From Alphaproteobacteria bacterium UBA1301 (GTDB lineage Bacteria; Pseudomonadota; Alphaproteobacteria; Micropepsales; Micropepsaceae), in the NCBI GenBank assembly GCA_002307725.1, contig DBUB01000010.1, positions 851,951-915,950 of the forward strand: a stretch of 64,000 nucleotides of DNA, written 5' to 3'. The notes under the pieces are model-generated. The model did not search any database. It was not told the origin of the DNA and was given only the letters and a program-made list of their open reading frames with translations. Of the stretch, positions 23,488-35,494 are shown piece by piece; within the stretch, counting starts at the first letter, position 1, and the number at the start of each line of letters is the position of its first letter. Both the position numbers and the translations under genes were made by a program.

Positions 23488-26145
23488 ATGTCTGTAGCAA
23501 GCCTGCCCGAACTGGACGCCCTCGTCGCGCGCGTCAACGCCGCGCAACAGGAGTTCGCCGGCTTTTCGCAGGAGAAGGTTGATCTCATCTTCCGCGCTGC
23601 CGCATTCGCCGCCACCGAGGCGCGGATTTCGCTCGCCGTCATGGCGGCCGAAGAAACCGGCATGGGCGTCGTTGAAGACAAGGTGATCAAGAACCACTTC
23701 GCGTCGGAATACATCTACAACAAGTACAAGGACGAACAGACCTGCGGCGTGCTGGAAACCGATGAGGTCGGCGGCACGATGACGATTGCCGAACCGATCG
23801 GCACCATCTGCGGTATCGTTCCCACCACCAACCCCACCTCGACGACGATCTTCAAGGCGCTGATCTCCTTGAAGACGCGCAACGGCATTGTGTTCAGCCC
23901 CCATCCGCGCGCCAAGAAGTCGACGGTCGCGGCGGCCAAGCTGGTGCTCGATGCGGCGGTGGCCGCGGGTGCACCGGAAAGCATCATCGGCTGGATCGAC
24001 GAGCCCTCGATCGAACTGTCGAACGCGCTGATGCGCCATCCCGGCATCAACCTGATCCTGGCCACTGGCGGCCCCGGCATGGTCAAGGCGGCCTACTCCT
24101 CGGGCAAGCCAGCGATCGGCGTCGGCGCCGGCAACGCGCCCGTGGTGATCGACGAATTCGCCGACATCAAGCGCGCCGTCGCCTCAATCCTGATGTCGAA
24201 GACCTTCGACAACGGCATGATCTGCGCCTCCGAACAAGCGGTGGTCGTGGTCGATTCCGCCTATGACGCGGTGCGCGACCGCTTTGCCAGCCACGGCGGT
24301 TACATTCTCTCCGGCAACGAGCTCGGCATGGTGCGCGAGACCGTGTTCCCCGGCGGGCATTTGTGCCCGAACGTGGTCGGACAGTCGGCGGTGAAGATCG
24401 CCACAATGGCAGGCATCACCGTGCCGCCGAATACCAAAGTGCTGATTGGCGAAGTGGAAGAGACCACCGAAGCCGAGGCCTTTGCCCACGAAAAGCTGTC
24501 GCCCACCCTCGCCCTCTATCGTCGTAAGGATTTCGCGGCAGCCGTCGATGCAGCAGCCGAACTGGTCGCACTCGGCGGCATCGGCCACACATCGGTGCTC
24601 TACACCGATCAGGACCGTCGGCCCGATCGCGTGATGGCTTTTGGCAAGCGCATGAAGACGGCCCGCATCCTGGTCAACATGCCCTCGTCGCACGGCGGCA
24701 TCGGCGACCTCTACAATTTCAGCATGGCGCCGTCGCTGACGCTTGGTTGCGGTTCTTGGGGCGGCAATTCCATCTCCGAGAACGTCGGCCCCAAACATCT
24801 CATCAACCGCAAAACCGTTGCGAAGCGCGAAGAAAACATGCTCTGGCACAAAGTTCCGAAGTCGATCTATTTCCGCCGCGGCGCCATGAACGAGGCCTTC
24901 AAGGAATTTGCCGGCAAGAAGAAGGCGCTGATCGTCACCGACCGTTTCCTGTTCGCCAATGGCTACGTGGACGAACCGATGCGGCTGTTGAAGAAGCACG
25001 GCCTGGAAGTTGACGTCTTCTACGAAGTGGAAGCCGATCCGACGCTGTCGATCGTCAAGAAGGGCGTCGAGAAGGCCGTCGGCTTCCAGCCCGACGTGAT
25101 CATCGCGCTGGGCGGCGGTTCGCCGATGGATGCGGCCAAGATCATCTGGGTGATGTACGAACATCCGGAAGTCCACTTCGAGGATCTGGCGCTGCGCTTC
25201 ATGGACATCCGCAAGCGCATCTACAAATTCCCCAAGATGGGCATCAAGGCCGATTTCATCGCCATCCCGACGACCTCGGGCACCGGCTCGGAAGTCACGC
25301 CATTTGCGGTCGTCACAGACGATGCAACCGGCATGAAATATCCGCTCGCCGATTACGAACTGATGCCGACCATGGCGATCGTCGATGCCAATCTGGTGAT
25401 GAACCTGCCCAAGTCGCTGACCGCCTTCGGCGGCGTCGATGCGGTAACTCACGCGCTGGAAGCCTATGTCTCGGTGATGGCGAATGAGTACTCCGACGCC
25501 CAGGCTTTGCAGGCACTGAAGTTGCTCAAGACCTACTTGCCGTCGTCCTACAAGGAAGGCGCCAAGAATCCGGTCGCGCGCGAAAAGGTGCACAACGCGG
25601 CGACCATCGCCGGCATTGCCTTCGCCAATGCGTTCCTCGGCGTCTGCCACTCGATGGCGCACAAGATCGGCGCCGCGTACCATATCCCGCACGGACTGGC
25701 CAACGCGCTTCTGATCTGCAACGTCATCCGCTACAACGCCAACGACAATCCGACCAAGCAGACGGCGTTCTCGCAGTATGACCGGCCGAAGGCCCGCGCC
25801 CGTTACGCCGAAATCGCCGATCACCTTGGTCTTGGTGGGCTGCGTACCGGCGACAAGGTCAACGCCCTGATCGCTTGGCTGGAAGGATTGAAGAAGGATG
25901 TCGACATTCCGTCCTCGATCCAGGCGGCCGGCGTCACCGAAGCCGACTTCCTGGCCAAGCTCGACGAAGTTGCCGTAGCGGCATTCGACGATCAGTGCAC
26001 CGGCGCCAATCCGAGGTATCCGCTAATGAGTGAGTTGAAGCAGATATTGCTCGACAGCTACTATGGTCGTGCTTATGTGGAGACCTATGGACAAGACACG
26101 ACCGAGGAAACCGACGCCACCGTCGTGAACCTAGTTCGCGCATAG
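23488..26145 (+). CDS. adhE: Bifunctional acetaldehyde-CoA/alcohol dehydrogenase AdhE
   Basis: Reduces acetyl-CoA to acetaldehyde and then to ethanol, using two NADH; the enzyme forms spirosomes in the cytoplasm. The 885 residues comprise an N-terminal aldehyde dehydrogenase with the catalytic cysteine in FDNGMICASEQA, a linker near residue 450 (NMLWHKVPKSIYFRRGAM) and a C-terminal iron-dependent alcohol dehydrogenase with ALGGGSPMDAAK, GGVDAVTHALEA and HSMAHKIGAAYHIPHG (metal-ligand histidines). The ATG at 23488 follows AGAGGA by seven bases; an in-frame ATG 60 bases earlier is unlikely. It is monocistronic with its own terminator. Full-length AdhE marks a capacity for mixed-acid or ethanol fermentation. 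Confidence 0.97.
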   Translation: MSVASLPELDALVARVNAAQQEFAGFSQEKVDLIFRAAAFAATEARISLAVMAAEETGMGVVEDKVIKNHFASEYIYNKYKDEQTCGVLETDEVGGTMTIAEPIGTICGIVPTTNPTSTTIFKALISLKTRNGIVFSPHPRAKKSTVAAAKLVLDAAVAAGAPESIIGWIDEPSIELSNALMRHPGINLILATGGPGMVKAAYSSGKPAIGVGAGNAPVVIDEFADIKRAVASILMSKTFDNGMICASEQAVVVVDSAYDAVRDRFASHGGYILSGNELGMVRETVFPGGHLCPNVVGQSAVKIATMAGITVPPNTKVLIGEVEETTEAEAFAHEKLSPTLALYRRKDFAAAVDAAAELVALGGIGHTSVLYTDQDRRPDRVMAFGKRMKTARILVNMPSSHGGIGDLYNFSMAPSLTLGCGSWGGNSISENVGPKHLINRKTVAKREENMLWHKVPKSIYFRRGAMNEAFKEFAGKKKALIVTDRFLFANGYVDEPMRLLKKHGLEVDVFYEVEADPTLSIVKKGVEKAVGFQPDVIIALGGGSPMDAAKIIWVMYEHPEVHFEDLALRFMDIRKRIYKFPKMGIKADFIAIPTTSGTGSEVTPFAVVTDDATGMKYPLADYELMPTMAIVDANLVMNLPKSLTAFGGVDAVTHALEAYVSVMANEYSDAQALQALKLLKTYLPSSYKEGAKNPVAREKVHNAATIAGIAFANAFLGVCHSMAHKIGAAYHIPHGLANALLICNVIRYNANDNPTKQTAFSQYDRPKARARYAEIADHLGLGGLRTGDKVNALIAWLEGLKKDVDIPSSIQAAGVTEADFLAKLDEVAVAAFDDQCTGANPRYPLMSELKQILLDSYYGRAYVETYGQDTTEETDATVVNLVRA

Positions 26146-26242
26146 TCTTCGTTCGCGTCCCAGCCCCCCCGCTTTCGGACGCGGACCGGCCCCCGAGCAG
26201 CAATGCCCGGGGGTCACTTAATTTGAAGACATAGCGTCAAAG

Positions 26243-26280
26243 AAAACGGGCTGCCCGCGAAGACCGCCCGTTTTGTTTTT
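26243..26280 (+). terminator. Rho-independent terminator after adhE
   Basis: The perfect nine-base stem AAAACGGGC / GCCCGTTTT (26243-26251 and 26266-26274) is followed by GTTTTTG. It lies about 100 bases after the adhE stop. A second GC-rich inverted repeat (GGCCCCCG...CCGGGGGTC, about 26187-26214) lies between the stop and this terminator. Confidence 0.85.
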
Positions 26281-26296
26281 GGGGATGTAGTCGGCG

Positions 26297-26530
26297 CTAT
26301 TCCGTCTTCGAAGGCGCCACCGGCGGGGGCATCTCGTGCTGGCCCGCATTGTCGGGCGTGGTGCGGATTTCACGCGTGGAGACCTCTTGCGCCGCGACGG
26401 GTCTGGACTGATCGCCACTGGCCGCAAAACTGTAGGCACCGACAGCAATCACACCGAAGGCGACCACGGCCGCCCCGAGCAGCGTTCCGCGCGCGCCGTT
26501 CATGTCGATACATCGATTTTCGTCACGCAT
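26297..26530 (-). CDS. Small single-pass membrane protein, unknown
   Basis: A 77-residue protein. A short polar N-terminus (RDENRCIDMNGARG) is followed by one hydrophobic segment (TLLGAAVVAFGVIAVGAYSFAA) and a proline-rich extracytoplasmic tail (EMPPPVAPSKTE). The ATG at 26530 is favoured by AAAGGAGCAGG just upstream. No family is recognised. It faces adhE tail to tail and lies 119 bases after the M15 peptidase gene on the same strand. Confidence 0.55.
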   Translation of the reverse strand: MRDENRCIDMNGARGTLLGAAVVAFGVIAVGAYSFAASGDQSRPVAAQEVSTREIRTTPDNAGQHEMPPPVAPSKTE

Positions 26531-26649
26531 GCCTACCTGCTCCTTTCGCGAGACAAAGGAGATAGAGGGCGCTTTGGGCAAGTGCGTATCAAAAGATGGG
26601 TCTTATCGGGGCAGAAACGTCCCGATTGTGGCAATCCGGCGTCAAAGCG

Positions 26650-27447
26650 TTAATTTTGTGGCCGCGCCGCGCAGATTTGCCGGCGTTCGGCAGACGTCTT
26701 GTCCGAGTACTGGGCCGCGCAATGTTGATAGGCGCGGGCGGCATCTTCGAACGCTTGGCGTGCTTTCTCGGGCGGCAGGCTCACGAGACTTTCCGCGGCG
26801 GCGCGCCCAATGTCGAAATGTTGGTAGTCGATTGGATCATCCCAATCGCCGCCCCACGCGACAAATCCATTTTCGGCAAACACCTCCACCACGGCTTCCG
26901 CCATGCCCGCACGCTCGGCTTTGCCGGGGCGATGGTCGCGGCGGTTGAGATAATCGACACCGCCCGCAGGGGCCACGGTGACGGTGTCACCCGTGCGCGT
27001 CAGATACGGGTTTTGCATCGGATTGAGATCGATCGCGACGCCATAGGCATGTAGCGACAGACGTGCCGTTCCCTTTACGGCGCGATGGTTGAAGCCGGAG
27101 CTGTTATTGTCGGCCATCGCGGCTGCATCATCGCCGTCATAGGCCTCCAAGGTTTGCGCCTTGGCGATGGGGAATCGGCGCGCATACAGCGTCGCAAAAA
27201 TGCGTTGCACCGCAGGTGCCACGGCATCGAGCACGACGATAGCGCCGTCATCGTGGCGGCGGCCGGCAAAATCGATATAGGAAAAACGCACGACAGAAAG
27301 CCGTTCGCAACCGACCGGCGCGCCGTCGTGCAGCACATGATGCGCCATCATTGCGGCACACCGCGCGGTGTCAACCGGCGTCTGCGCCCACGCCCGGCCC
27401 AGTAGGCAGAGCACGGCGATGCACGTTGCCGCAAAACGGATCGACAT
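26650..27447 (-). CDS. Exported M15-type D-Ala-D-Ala carboxypeptidase-like protein
   Basis: A 265-residue exported zinc peptidase candidate with signal peptide SIRFAATCIAVLCLLGRAWAQ. The M15_4 signatures are the first two zinc ligands in LHAYGVAIDLNPMQNPY and the third in WDDPIDYQHFDIG. Three cysteines near the N-terminus and C-terminus may form disulfides. It would trim peptidoglycan stem peptides. The start at 27447 is supported by GAGGGGAT. It begins 14 bases after the lpxD stop, so the two are probably cotranscribed, joining an outer-membrane lipid gene with a cell-wall gene. Confidence 0.82.
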   Translation of the reverse strand: MSIRFAATCIAVLCLLGRAWAQTPVDTARCAAMMAHHVLHDGAPVGCERLSVVRFSYIDFAGRRHDDGAIVVLDAVAPAVQRIFATLYARRFPIAKAQTLEAYDGDDAAAMADNNSSGFNHRAVKGTARLSLHAYGVAIDLNPMQNPYLTRTGDTVTVAPAGGVDYLNRRDHRPGKAERAGMAEAVVEVFAENGFVAWGGDWDDPIDYQHFDIGRAAAESLVSLPPEKARQAFEDAARAYQHCAAQYSDKTSAERRQICAARPQN

Positions 27448-27461
27448 ATCCCCTCGCCGCG

Positions 27462-28496
27462 TTAGTTTTCCGGCTTGTGTCCGGGACGCGCACCAACGTG
27501 CAGCAGATGTGCCGTCTGGCGATGCCACTGGCGGATCGGCACGGCCGGATAGCCGCCGACCGTTTCGCCCGCAGCGACGTCGCGCGCCACACCGCTCTTG
27601 CCGGCGATGCGCGCCCCCGACCCGATCACCAGATGATCGCTGATCGAAACGCCCCCCCCGACCATCACGCCGTCGCCGATCGTGGCGCTGCCGGCCACGC
27701 CCACCTGCCCGGCAAAAACGCAGTTGCTCCCGATCCGCACGTTGTGGGCGACCTGGACCAGATTGTCGAACATCGTGTTGTCGCCGATCACGGTATCGCC
27801 GACGGCACCGCGGTCGATGGTGCAGTTGGAGCCCACCCGCACATTGGCGCCGATGATGACACGGCCAAGCTGGGCCGAGCAGATCAGGCCGGCCGGCCCC
27901 GGGACGACGCCAAAGCCTTCGCCGCCGATCACCGATCCGGCACCGATACGGACATTGGCACCGATCAGGGCATGTGAAATCGTGGCATTGCTGGCGACAA
28001 AGCCGTTCTCGCCGATCTCGACCGCTCTGCCGAGCACGGCATTCGCCGCGATATGGCAGCGCGCACCCAACCGCACCTGCGGGCCGACAACGGCGCCGGA
28101 ATCGATCTGACAGCCTTCGCCGATCACCGCACTCTCATCGACGATGGCTCCAGCATGTACGCCCGGATCGGCGACGTCCCGCGGATAGAACATCAAGCCG
28201 ACAATGGCGAAGACATAACGCGGATCGCGCGCCACCAAGAGTGCGGTCCCGTTGTGGGGACGCTCTGCCAGCCTGGCGCTGGTGATGACTGCCGCGGCAT
28301 GGGTTGTCGCGAACGCACCGCTGTGATGCACGTCGCAGAATATGCTCATCTCGTCGGGCCCGGCTTGATCCAGCGCGGCAATACCGCGGATCATCAAATC
28401 ACGCCGGGCATCTGCCGCCAGTTCGACCTTGGCATGGCTGGCGATTTCTCCCAGCGAAAACGGACCACGCCTCGGAAAAAACCGATCATCCGTCAT
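27462..28496 (-). CDS. lpxD: UDP-3-O-acylglucosamine N-acyltransferase (LpxD), stand-alone
   Basis: Adds the second acyl chain in lipid A synthesis. The 344 residues contain the N-terminal UDP-GlcNAc-binding part (FSLGEIASHAKVEL, then MSIFCD) and a long left-handed beta-helix of hexapeptide repeats. The core is diagnostic: IDRGAVGDTVIGDNTMFDNL followed by VQVAHNVRIG, with the catalytic-histidine region. The usual QDGFGF motif is changed to GEGFGVV. It is not in the customary bamA-lpxD-fabZ-lpxA cluster, so it may be a second LpxD paralogue. Confidence 0.88.
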   Translation of the reverse strand: MTDDRFFPRRGPFSLGEIASHAKVELAADARRDLMIRGIAALDQAGPDEMSIFCDVHHSGAFATTHAAAVITSARLAERPHNGTALLVARDPRYVFAIVGLMFYPRDVADPGVHAGAIVDESAVIGEGCQIDSGAVVGPQVRLGARCHIAANAVLGRAVEIGENGFVASNATISHALIGANVRIGAGSVIGGEGFGVVPGPAGLICSAQLGRVIIGANVRVGSNCTIDRGAVGDTVIGDNTMFDNLVQVAHNVRIGSNCVFAGQVGVAGSATIGDGVMVGGGVSISDHLVIGSGARIAGKSGVARDVAAGETVGGYPAVPIRQWHRQTAHLLHVGARPGHKPEN

Positions 28497-28631
28497 TGCC
28501 GCAGCCTCGTGATAACCCGGCGCCCCATCGCCCGGGTTCCCTATGCTGCCCGAATTGCGCGTTCCTTGCCCAGAATTAATTGCCGCGGCCGCGTGTTCGC
28601 AGGTGCAGCAAAAAACGCATACTTGCGGCTG

Positions 28632-29924
28632 TCAGCTCCGGTAGGAGCCGTTGATGTCGATATAGCCGTGGGTCAGGTCGCAGGTCCAGACGCGGGCTTT
28701 GCCGCGGCCAAGGCGCAAATCGACGATGATCTCGGTCTCCAGTTTGGAGACTTCCTTGGTCGCCTTGTCCTCGTTGTAGCGAGGTGCCCGCTCGCCTTTT
28801 TCGGCCACGAGCTGCTTGCCGAACCAGATGCGGAGCTTGTCGCGATCGGCTTTCTCGCCCGACTTTCCGACGGCCATTACGACTCGCCCCCAATTGGCGT
28901 CGTTACCGGTCATCGCGGTTTTGACCAACGGCGAATTGGCAACCGACAGCGCGATGCGCTTGGCGGCGACGTCGTTTTCGGCGCCCTGGATGCTCACCTT
29001 GAAACACTTGGTGGCGCCTTCGCCATCGCGCACAACTTGTAGCGCCAGATCGAGCAACACCGCGTTCAACTTTTTCTTGAAATCGCGCAGCTTGGGATCG
29101 GACGCCGAGCGCACCGGCTTGTTGCCCGCTTTGCCAGTCGCAAACAGCAGCAGCGTGTCGGAAGTGGAAGTGTCGCTGTCGACCGTAATCGAATTGAACG
29201 AAGGCTTGACGCCATCCGACAGCAGGTCCTGCAGCACTTTGGCGGGCAGCTTGGCGTCGGTCATCACGAACGCCAGCATGGTTCCCATGTCCGGCATGAT
29301 CATACCCGAGCCTTTGCAGAAGCCGTTGATCTGGACGGTTTTGCCGCCAAGCCGGGCGATCGCCTTGCTCATCTTGGGATAGGTGTCGGTGGTCATGATG
29401 GCCTGGGCCGCCTCGCGCCAGCGGTTGGGCGCGCATTTGGCCGCCAAGTCCTTCAGGATCGTGGCAATCTTGTTGGCCGGCATCGGCTCGCCGATGACGC
29501 CGGTAGAGGCCATGTAGACCTCGTCGGCGCCGCAACCGACCGCACGGGCCGCCGCGATGGCGACCTCGGCCGCGCCCTTGAGGCCCACTTTGCCGGTGAA
29601 GGCATTGGCATTGCCAGAATTGACCACCAGGGCCCGGGCGCTCCCACGCGGCAGGCAGGCCTTGCACCAGTCAACCGGCGCCGAGGCAGATTTGGACTTG
29701 GTGAAAACGCCTGCGACCTTTGTGCCGGGGGTAAAAAACGCCAGCATGACGTCGGTGCGATTCTTGTAGCGCACCCCCGCCTCGCCCGCGGCCAACATCA
29801 CCCCATCAAGCGGCAACAATCGCGCGAAACGCTTGGGCGCCAGCGGCGAAATGGGATGAACGCCAAGGGGCCGGCTGGCGGCTTGGGTGGTGGCCGGCTT
29901 ACGGCCTTTAGGTTGCTGCGTCAT
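28632..29924 (-). CDS. argJ: Glutamate N-acetyltransferase / amino-acid acetyltransferase ArgJ
   Basis: Recycles the acetyl group from N-acetylornithine to glutamate in arginine synthesis. The 430-residue precursor self-cleaves in front of a threonine; the motif MIMPDMGTMLAFVMTD contains it (usually M-A-T-M-L, here M-G-T-M-L). Other signatures are ALVVNSGNANAFTG and GNDANWGRVVMAVG. The protein begins with a 25-residue basic extension. It is divergent from secA, with 147 bases between starts. Confidence 0.96.
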   Translation of the reverse strand: MTQQPKGRKPATTQAASRPLGVHPISPLAPKRFARLLPLDGVMLAAGEAGVRYKNRTDVMLAFFTPGTKVAGVFTKSKSASAPVDWCKACLPRGSARALVVNSGNANAFTGKVGLKGAAEVAIAAARAVGCGADEVYMASTGVIGEPMPANKIATILKDLAAKCAPNRWREAAQAIMTTDTYPKMSKAIARLGGKTVQINGFCKGSGMIMPDMGTMLAFVMTDAKLPAKVLQDLLSDGVKPSFNSITVDSDTSTSDTLLLFATGKAGNKPVRSASDPKLRDFKKKLNAVLLDLALQVVRDGEGATKCFKVSIQGAENDVAAKRIALSVANSPLVKTAMTGNDANWGRVVMAVGKSGEKADRDKLRIWFGKQLVAEKGERAPRYNEDKATKEVSKLETEIIVDLRLGRGKARVWTCDLTHGYIDINGSYRS

Positions 29925-30071
29925 TATGGACGACCCTCCCGGTAAGGGCGGGGGGTTTGGCCGGAATCTTCAGATTTGACAAGGGGGTGTGTCGTTCTTA
30001 TCTCTCCGACGCGGCTACAGCCGGGAGTTCTTTCCGGCCGGTTTATGATGCCTGCCCGACAGAGGACATTC

Positions 30072-32837
<2,766 letters not shown>

Positions 32838-32845
32838 CGCGATGC

Positions 32846-32872
32846 GTCGTGGCCGGGCTTGACCCGGCCATC
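32846..32872. repeat. Palindromic hairpin after secA (same family as 2077-2105)
   Basis: Inverted repeat TGGCCGGG (32850-32857) / CCCGGCCA (32863-32870) with loop CTTGA, preceded by CGTCG. It begins just after the secA stop and could end transcription, though no U-tract follows. The loop is the reverse complement of the loop at 2089-2093. Confidence 0.65.
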
Positions 32873-33052
32873 CATCTCTCCGCGGTACCGTCTCTGGAAT
32901 TCGGGGATGGCTGGCTCGGCGGCCGGTAATTGCACACTTTTCAACCGGACGTTTACCGACAACTCGCTTTGCTTTAGTCTCGAATCCACGGCATGCAATT
33001 GCCGCCTGCCGTCCGCGGACGGCAGGCTTGGGGCATAGAGGGAGATTCGATA

Positions 33053-33997
33053 ATGCGTCTTACGACAGCGCTGCGCGTTGGCGCAGCCATTGCGCTTGCA
33101 GCAGCACTCGCAACGCCTGCTCTTGCCGACTCCATCAAGGAGAAGCAGGACAAGGCAAAAGACCAGATTCCGACCTGTTCGCATCGAATTGGTTCGGTCG
33201 CGATCTATGAGCCGCAGAACCGCTGGTGGGAGCCGCTTGGCCTGGAATCGCCGGAAGCGCTGATCAAAGTGCTGGTGATGCGGTCGGGATGCTTCACCCT
33301 GGTCGATCGAGGCAAGGGCTTCGACGTTGCCCAGCGCGAGCGTGATTTGGCCAGCGGAGGGCAGTTGCGCGGCGGTTCGAACATCGGCAAAGGCCAGGTC
33401 AAAGCGGCCGATTACGTGCTGGTTCCCGACATCGTTTCGAAGAACTCCGACGCCGGCGGCTCGGCCATCGGCGGTATTCTCGGGGGCCTGATCGGCGGCG
33501 GGGTTGGCGCCATCGTCAGCAACATCAACATCAATTCGAGCACCGCCGATGTGATTCTGACCGTCACCGACGTGCGCTCGTCCGAGCAGGTGGCGATGGA
33601 AGAAGGCCACGGTTCCAAGACCGACGTTGGCTTTGGCGTTGGCGGCGGTGGCATCTGGGGCGGCGGCGGCGGTGCCATGGGTATCTCGAACTATCAGCAC
33701 ACCAAGATCGGCCAAGTCGTGACGCTCGCCTATATCGATGCCTACACCAAGCTGGTCACCGACCTGCACGGCGCCCCCGACAGCGCGTCGGGCGCCAACG
33801 AGGTCCAGGCGATCAATGTCGTGAAGCCGGGCAATCTGTACAAGGCACCGGGTGGCAAGGGCGGCATCGTTCGCAAGGTCACTCCGGGAATGATGCTTTA
33901 TCCCTCGGGCAATAGAGACGGCGTCTGGTGGGAAGTGAAGGACGAAATGGGCAATCAGGGCTGGGTTTCGTCGATGATCTGCGAATTGGCGAAGTAA
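33053..33997 (+). CDS. CsgG/HfaB-like secreted protein with C-terminal SH3-like domain
   Basis: A 314-residue exported protein with a signal peptide (RLTTALRVGAAIALAAALATPALA). The body resembles the CsgG/HfaB fold: VRSGCFTLVDRG-like segment (MRSGCFTLVDRGKGFDVAQRE), then ADYVLVPDIV and ADVILTVTDVRSSEQV. Inserted in it are a glycine-zipper stretch (SAIGGILGGLIGGGVGAIVS) and a glycine-rich run near residues 195-210. The last 80 residues look like a bacterial SH3 domain (GNLYKAPGGKGGIVRKV, then MGNQGWVSSMICEL). The first mature residue is not the lipobox cysteine of true CsgG. The start follows GAGGGAG. Confidence 0.7.
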   Translation: MRLTTALRVGAAIALAAALATPALADSIKEKQDKAKDQIPTCSHRIGSVAIYEPQNRWWEPLGLESPEALIKVLVMRSGCFTLVDRGKGFDVAQRERDLASGGQLRGGSNIGKGQVKAADYVLVPDIVSKNSDAGGSAIGGILGGLIGGGVGAIVSNININSSTADVILTVTDVRSSEQVAMEEGHGSKTDVGFGVGGGGIWGGGGGAMGISNYQHTKIGQVVTLAYIDAYTKLVTDLHGAPDSASGANEVQAINVVKPGNLYKAPGGKGGIVRKVTPGMMLYPSGNRDGVWWEVKDEMGNQGWVSSMICELAK

Positions 33998-34020
33998 CGC
34001 CGGATTGCATCGAACGTTGA

Positions 34021-34047
34021 AGGGGGCCTGCGGGCCCCCTTTTTTTA
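34021..34047 (+). terminator. Rho-independent terminator after the CsgG-like gene
   Basis: Stem GGGGGCC / GGCCCCC with a four-base loop, followed by eight T residues, 24 bases after the stop. The end overlaps the stop codon of the convergent minus-strand gene. Confidence 0.92.
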
Positions 34048-35424
34048 TGGCCGGCGCAACAACGCGCGCCAGTCCGCCGCCACATAGAGCGCCCCGGCGA
34101 GCGCCGACAGGTCAATGATATAAAGATAGCGGTAATCGCAAGCGATCGAGAGGACCACGAAGGTCGCGGTGAAGACGAAGGCGGCTGCGATCAGCGCCGC
34201 GATCATGATGTCGGCAGGGGTACGCCGCCGTAACACGATGACCAGCACCGCGATGGCGAGCACGGCGAACAGCGCGTGCGAAAAGACCGGCGTTTTATAA
34301 AGGAAGAAATCGCCGTAGTGCCACAGCGCAATATCGCGGGCATCGAGCCGGGGCTGGATTCCGAGTTCCTTGAGATCGCCCGCGTCGCCTTGATCGCCGA
34401 CATGGAACGGATGGCAAAGGCCGACATCGGGCGGCTGGAACACCCAGCGGAACAACTCTGCCCGCACGCCGAGGTAATGGCCGGGATAGTGCGCGATCAA
34501 CTCTTGCCACTGGCGCGTGACAACCGGGGCAGGCACGGCGTCTTTCACCGCGATGATCTCGTCGGTTTCCATGGTGTCGTTCTTGACCGGCGACCACAGC
34601 GGCACGGCCTTGGTGCGGAGGGTGCGCGACAGTTCCGGCGCCTCGCGATCGAGCACGGTGAGCTTCACGTTTGGGTCGCGCTTCACCATGCCGGTGATGT
34701 CGTAAAGGTGCAGGACCTTAAACTGCTCCTGCCGCGCCGGATAATCATCGGCGCGAAGCTGCAGCAGCGCATTGCCGCCGAACGCCAGCACCAGCGTCGC
34801 GCCGAACAACGCCGCGCCATGAATGAGACCGGTGCGCCAAGTGCCATCCAGCCGGTGCGCCGCGAACACCAGCCCGAGCGCGGCACAGGGGACGATCACG
34901 GCGCCGTTCTGACGGGTCAGCACCGCCAGCGCCAGCAACAGCGCGGAGGCGGCGATCAGTGCGATCCTGAGGCGCACGCGGCGCCAATGGTTGGCGGCCA
35001 GCGCGAGCGCGATGAATCCGGCGAAGGCGGCGTCAGCGAACAACGCGTCCTTCCACACCACCGCCTGCTCCATCAGGAACTGCGGCAAGAGCAGCATCAG
35101 CGCGGCGGCGCCCGCGGCGGCCCACGACACTTTCTTGGGCAGCCACAACACCAGCGCCAGCGCCCCGAAGGCCAGCAGCATATCGAAGCCGATGAACCAG
35201 CCGGCGACCGGGCCCGGCAGCGCATCCGAGAGGCCCAAAAGCCAACTCATCACCGGCGGATGCCAGTTCGAGTAACTTTGGTGACGCGCCTCGACGAGTT
35301 GGACGAAGGAATCGTCTTCCATCGAGCCGGGGAAATTGATCAGGAGCGTCAGCACGCCGCCGAGCGCGACCACCGCCGTCGCGACGATGCGAGGATCACG
35401 AAACACGGATTTTTGCAGCAACAC
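34045..35424 (-). CDS. Polytopic GT-C-type glycosyltransferase-like membrane protein
   Basis: A 459-residue protein with about eleven hydrophobic segments. The first periplasmic loop after TM1 holds an acidic pair (FPGSMEDDSFVQLVEARHQS), the position where GT-C enzymes of the PMT/GT39 kind keep catalytic acidic residues, followed by NWHPPVMSWLLG. A large extracytoplasmic domain lies between residues 240 and 370. The start is taken as GTG at 35424 since the longer frame upstream runs into accA antisense-like sequence; a TTG three bases later is possible. Donor and acceptor are unknown. It follows accA after 70 bases on the same strand. Confidence 0.65.
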   Translation of the reverse strand: MLLQKSVFRDPRIVATAVVALGGVLTLLINFPGSMEDDSFVQLVEARHQSYSNWHPPVMSWLLGLSDALPGPVAGWFIGFDMLLAFGALALVLWLPKKVSWAAAGAAALMLLLPQFLMEQAVVWKDALFADAAFAGFIALALAANHWRRVRLRIALIAASALLLALAVLTRQNGAVIVPCAALGLVFAAHRLDGTWRTGLIHGAALFGATLVLAFGGNALLQLRADDYPARQEQFKVLHLYDITGMVKRDPNVKLTVLDREAPELSRTLRTKAVPLWSPVKNDTMETDEIIAVKDAVPAPVVTRQWQELIAHYPGHYLGVRAELFRWVFQPPDVGLCHPFHVGDQGDAGDLKELGIQPRLDARDIALWHYGDFFLYKTPVFSHALFAVLAIAVLVIVLRRRTPADIMIAALIAAAFVFTATFVVLSIACDYRYLYIIDLSALAGALYVAADWRALLRRP

Positions 35425-35494
35425 GACAAGGCCCCCTTCGTCCGGCTTCGCTGCGCTGCGCCGGCCACTTCCCCCGCTTTGCGGGGGCAGAAAA

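Noticed and set aside
24184..25824. Long open frame antisense to adhE (546 codons)
   Set aside because: Fully opposite a certain gene, Asp/Val/Gly/Arg-rich translation typical of a shadow frame.
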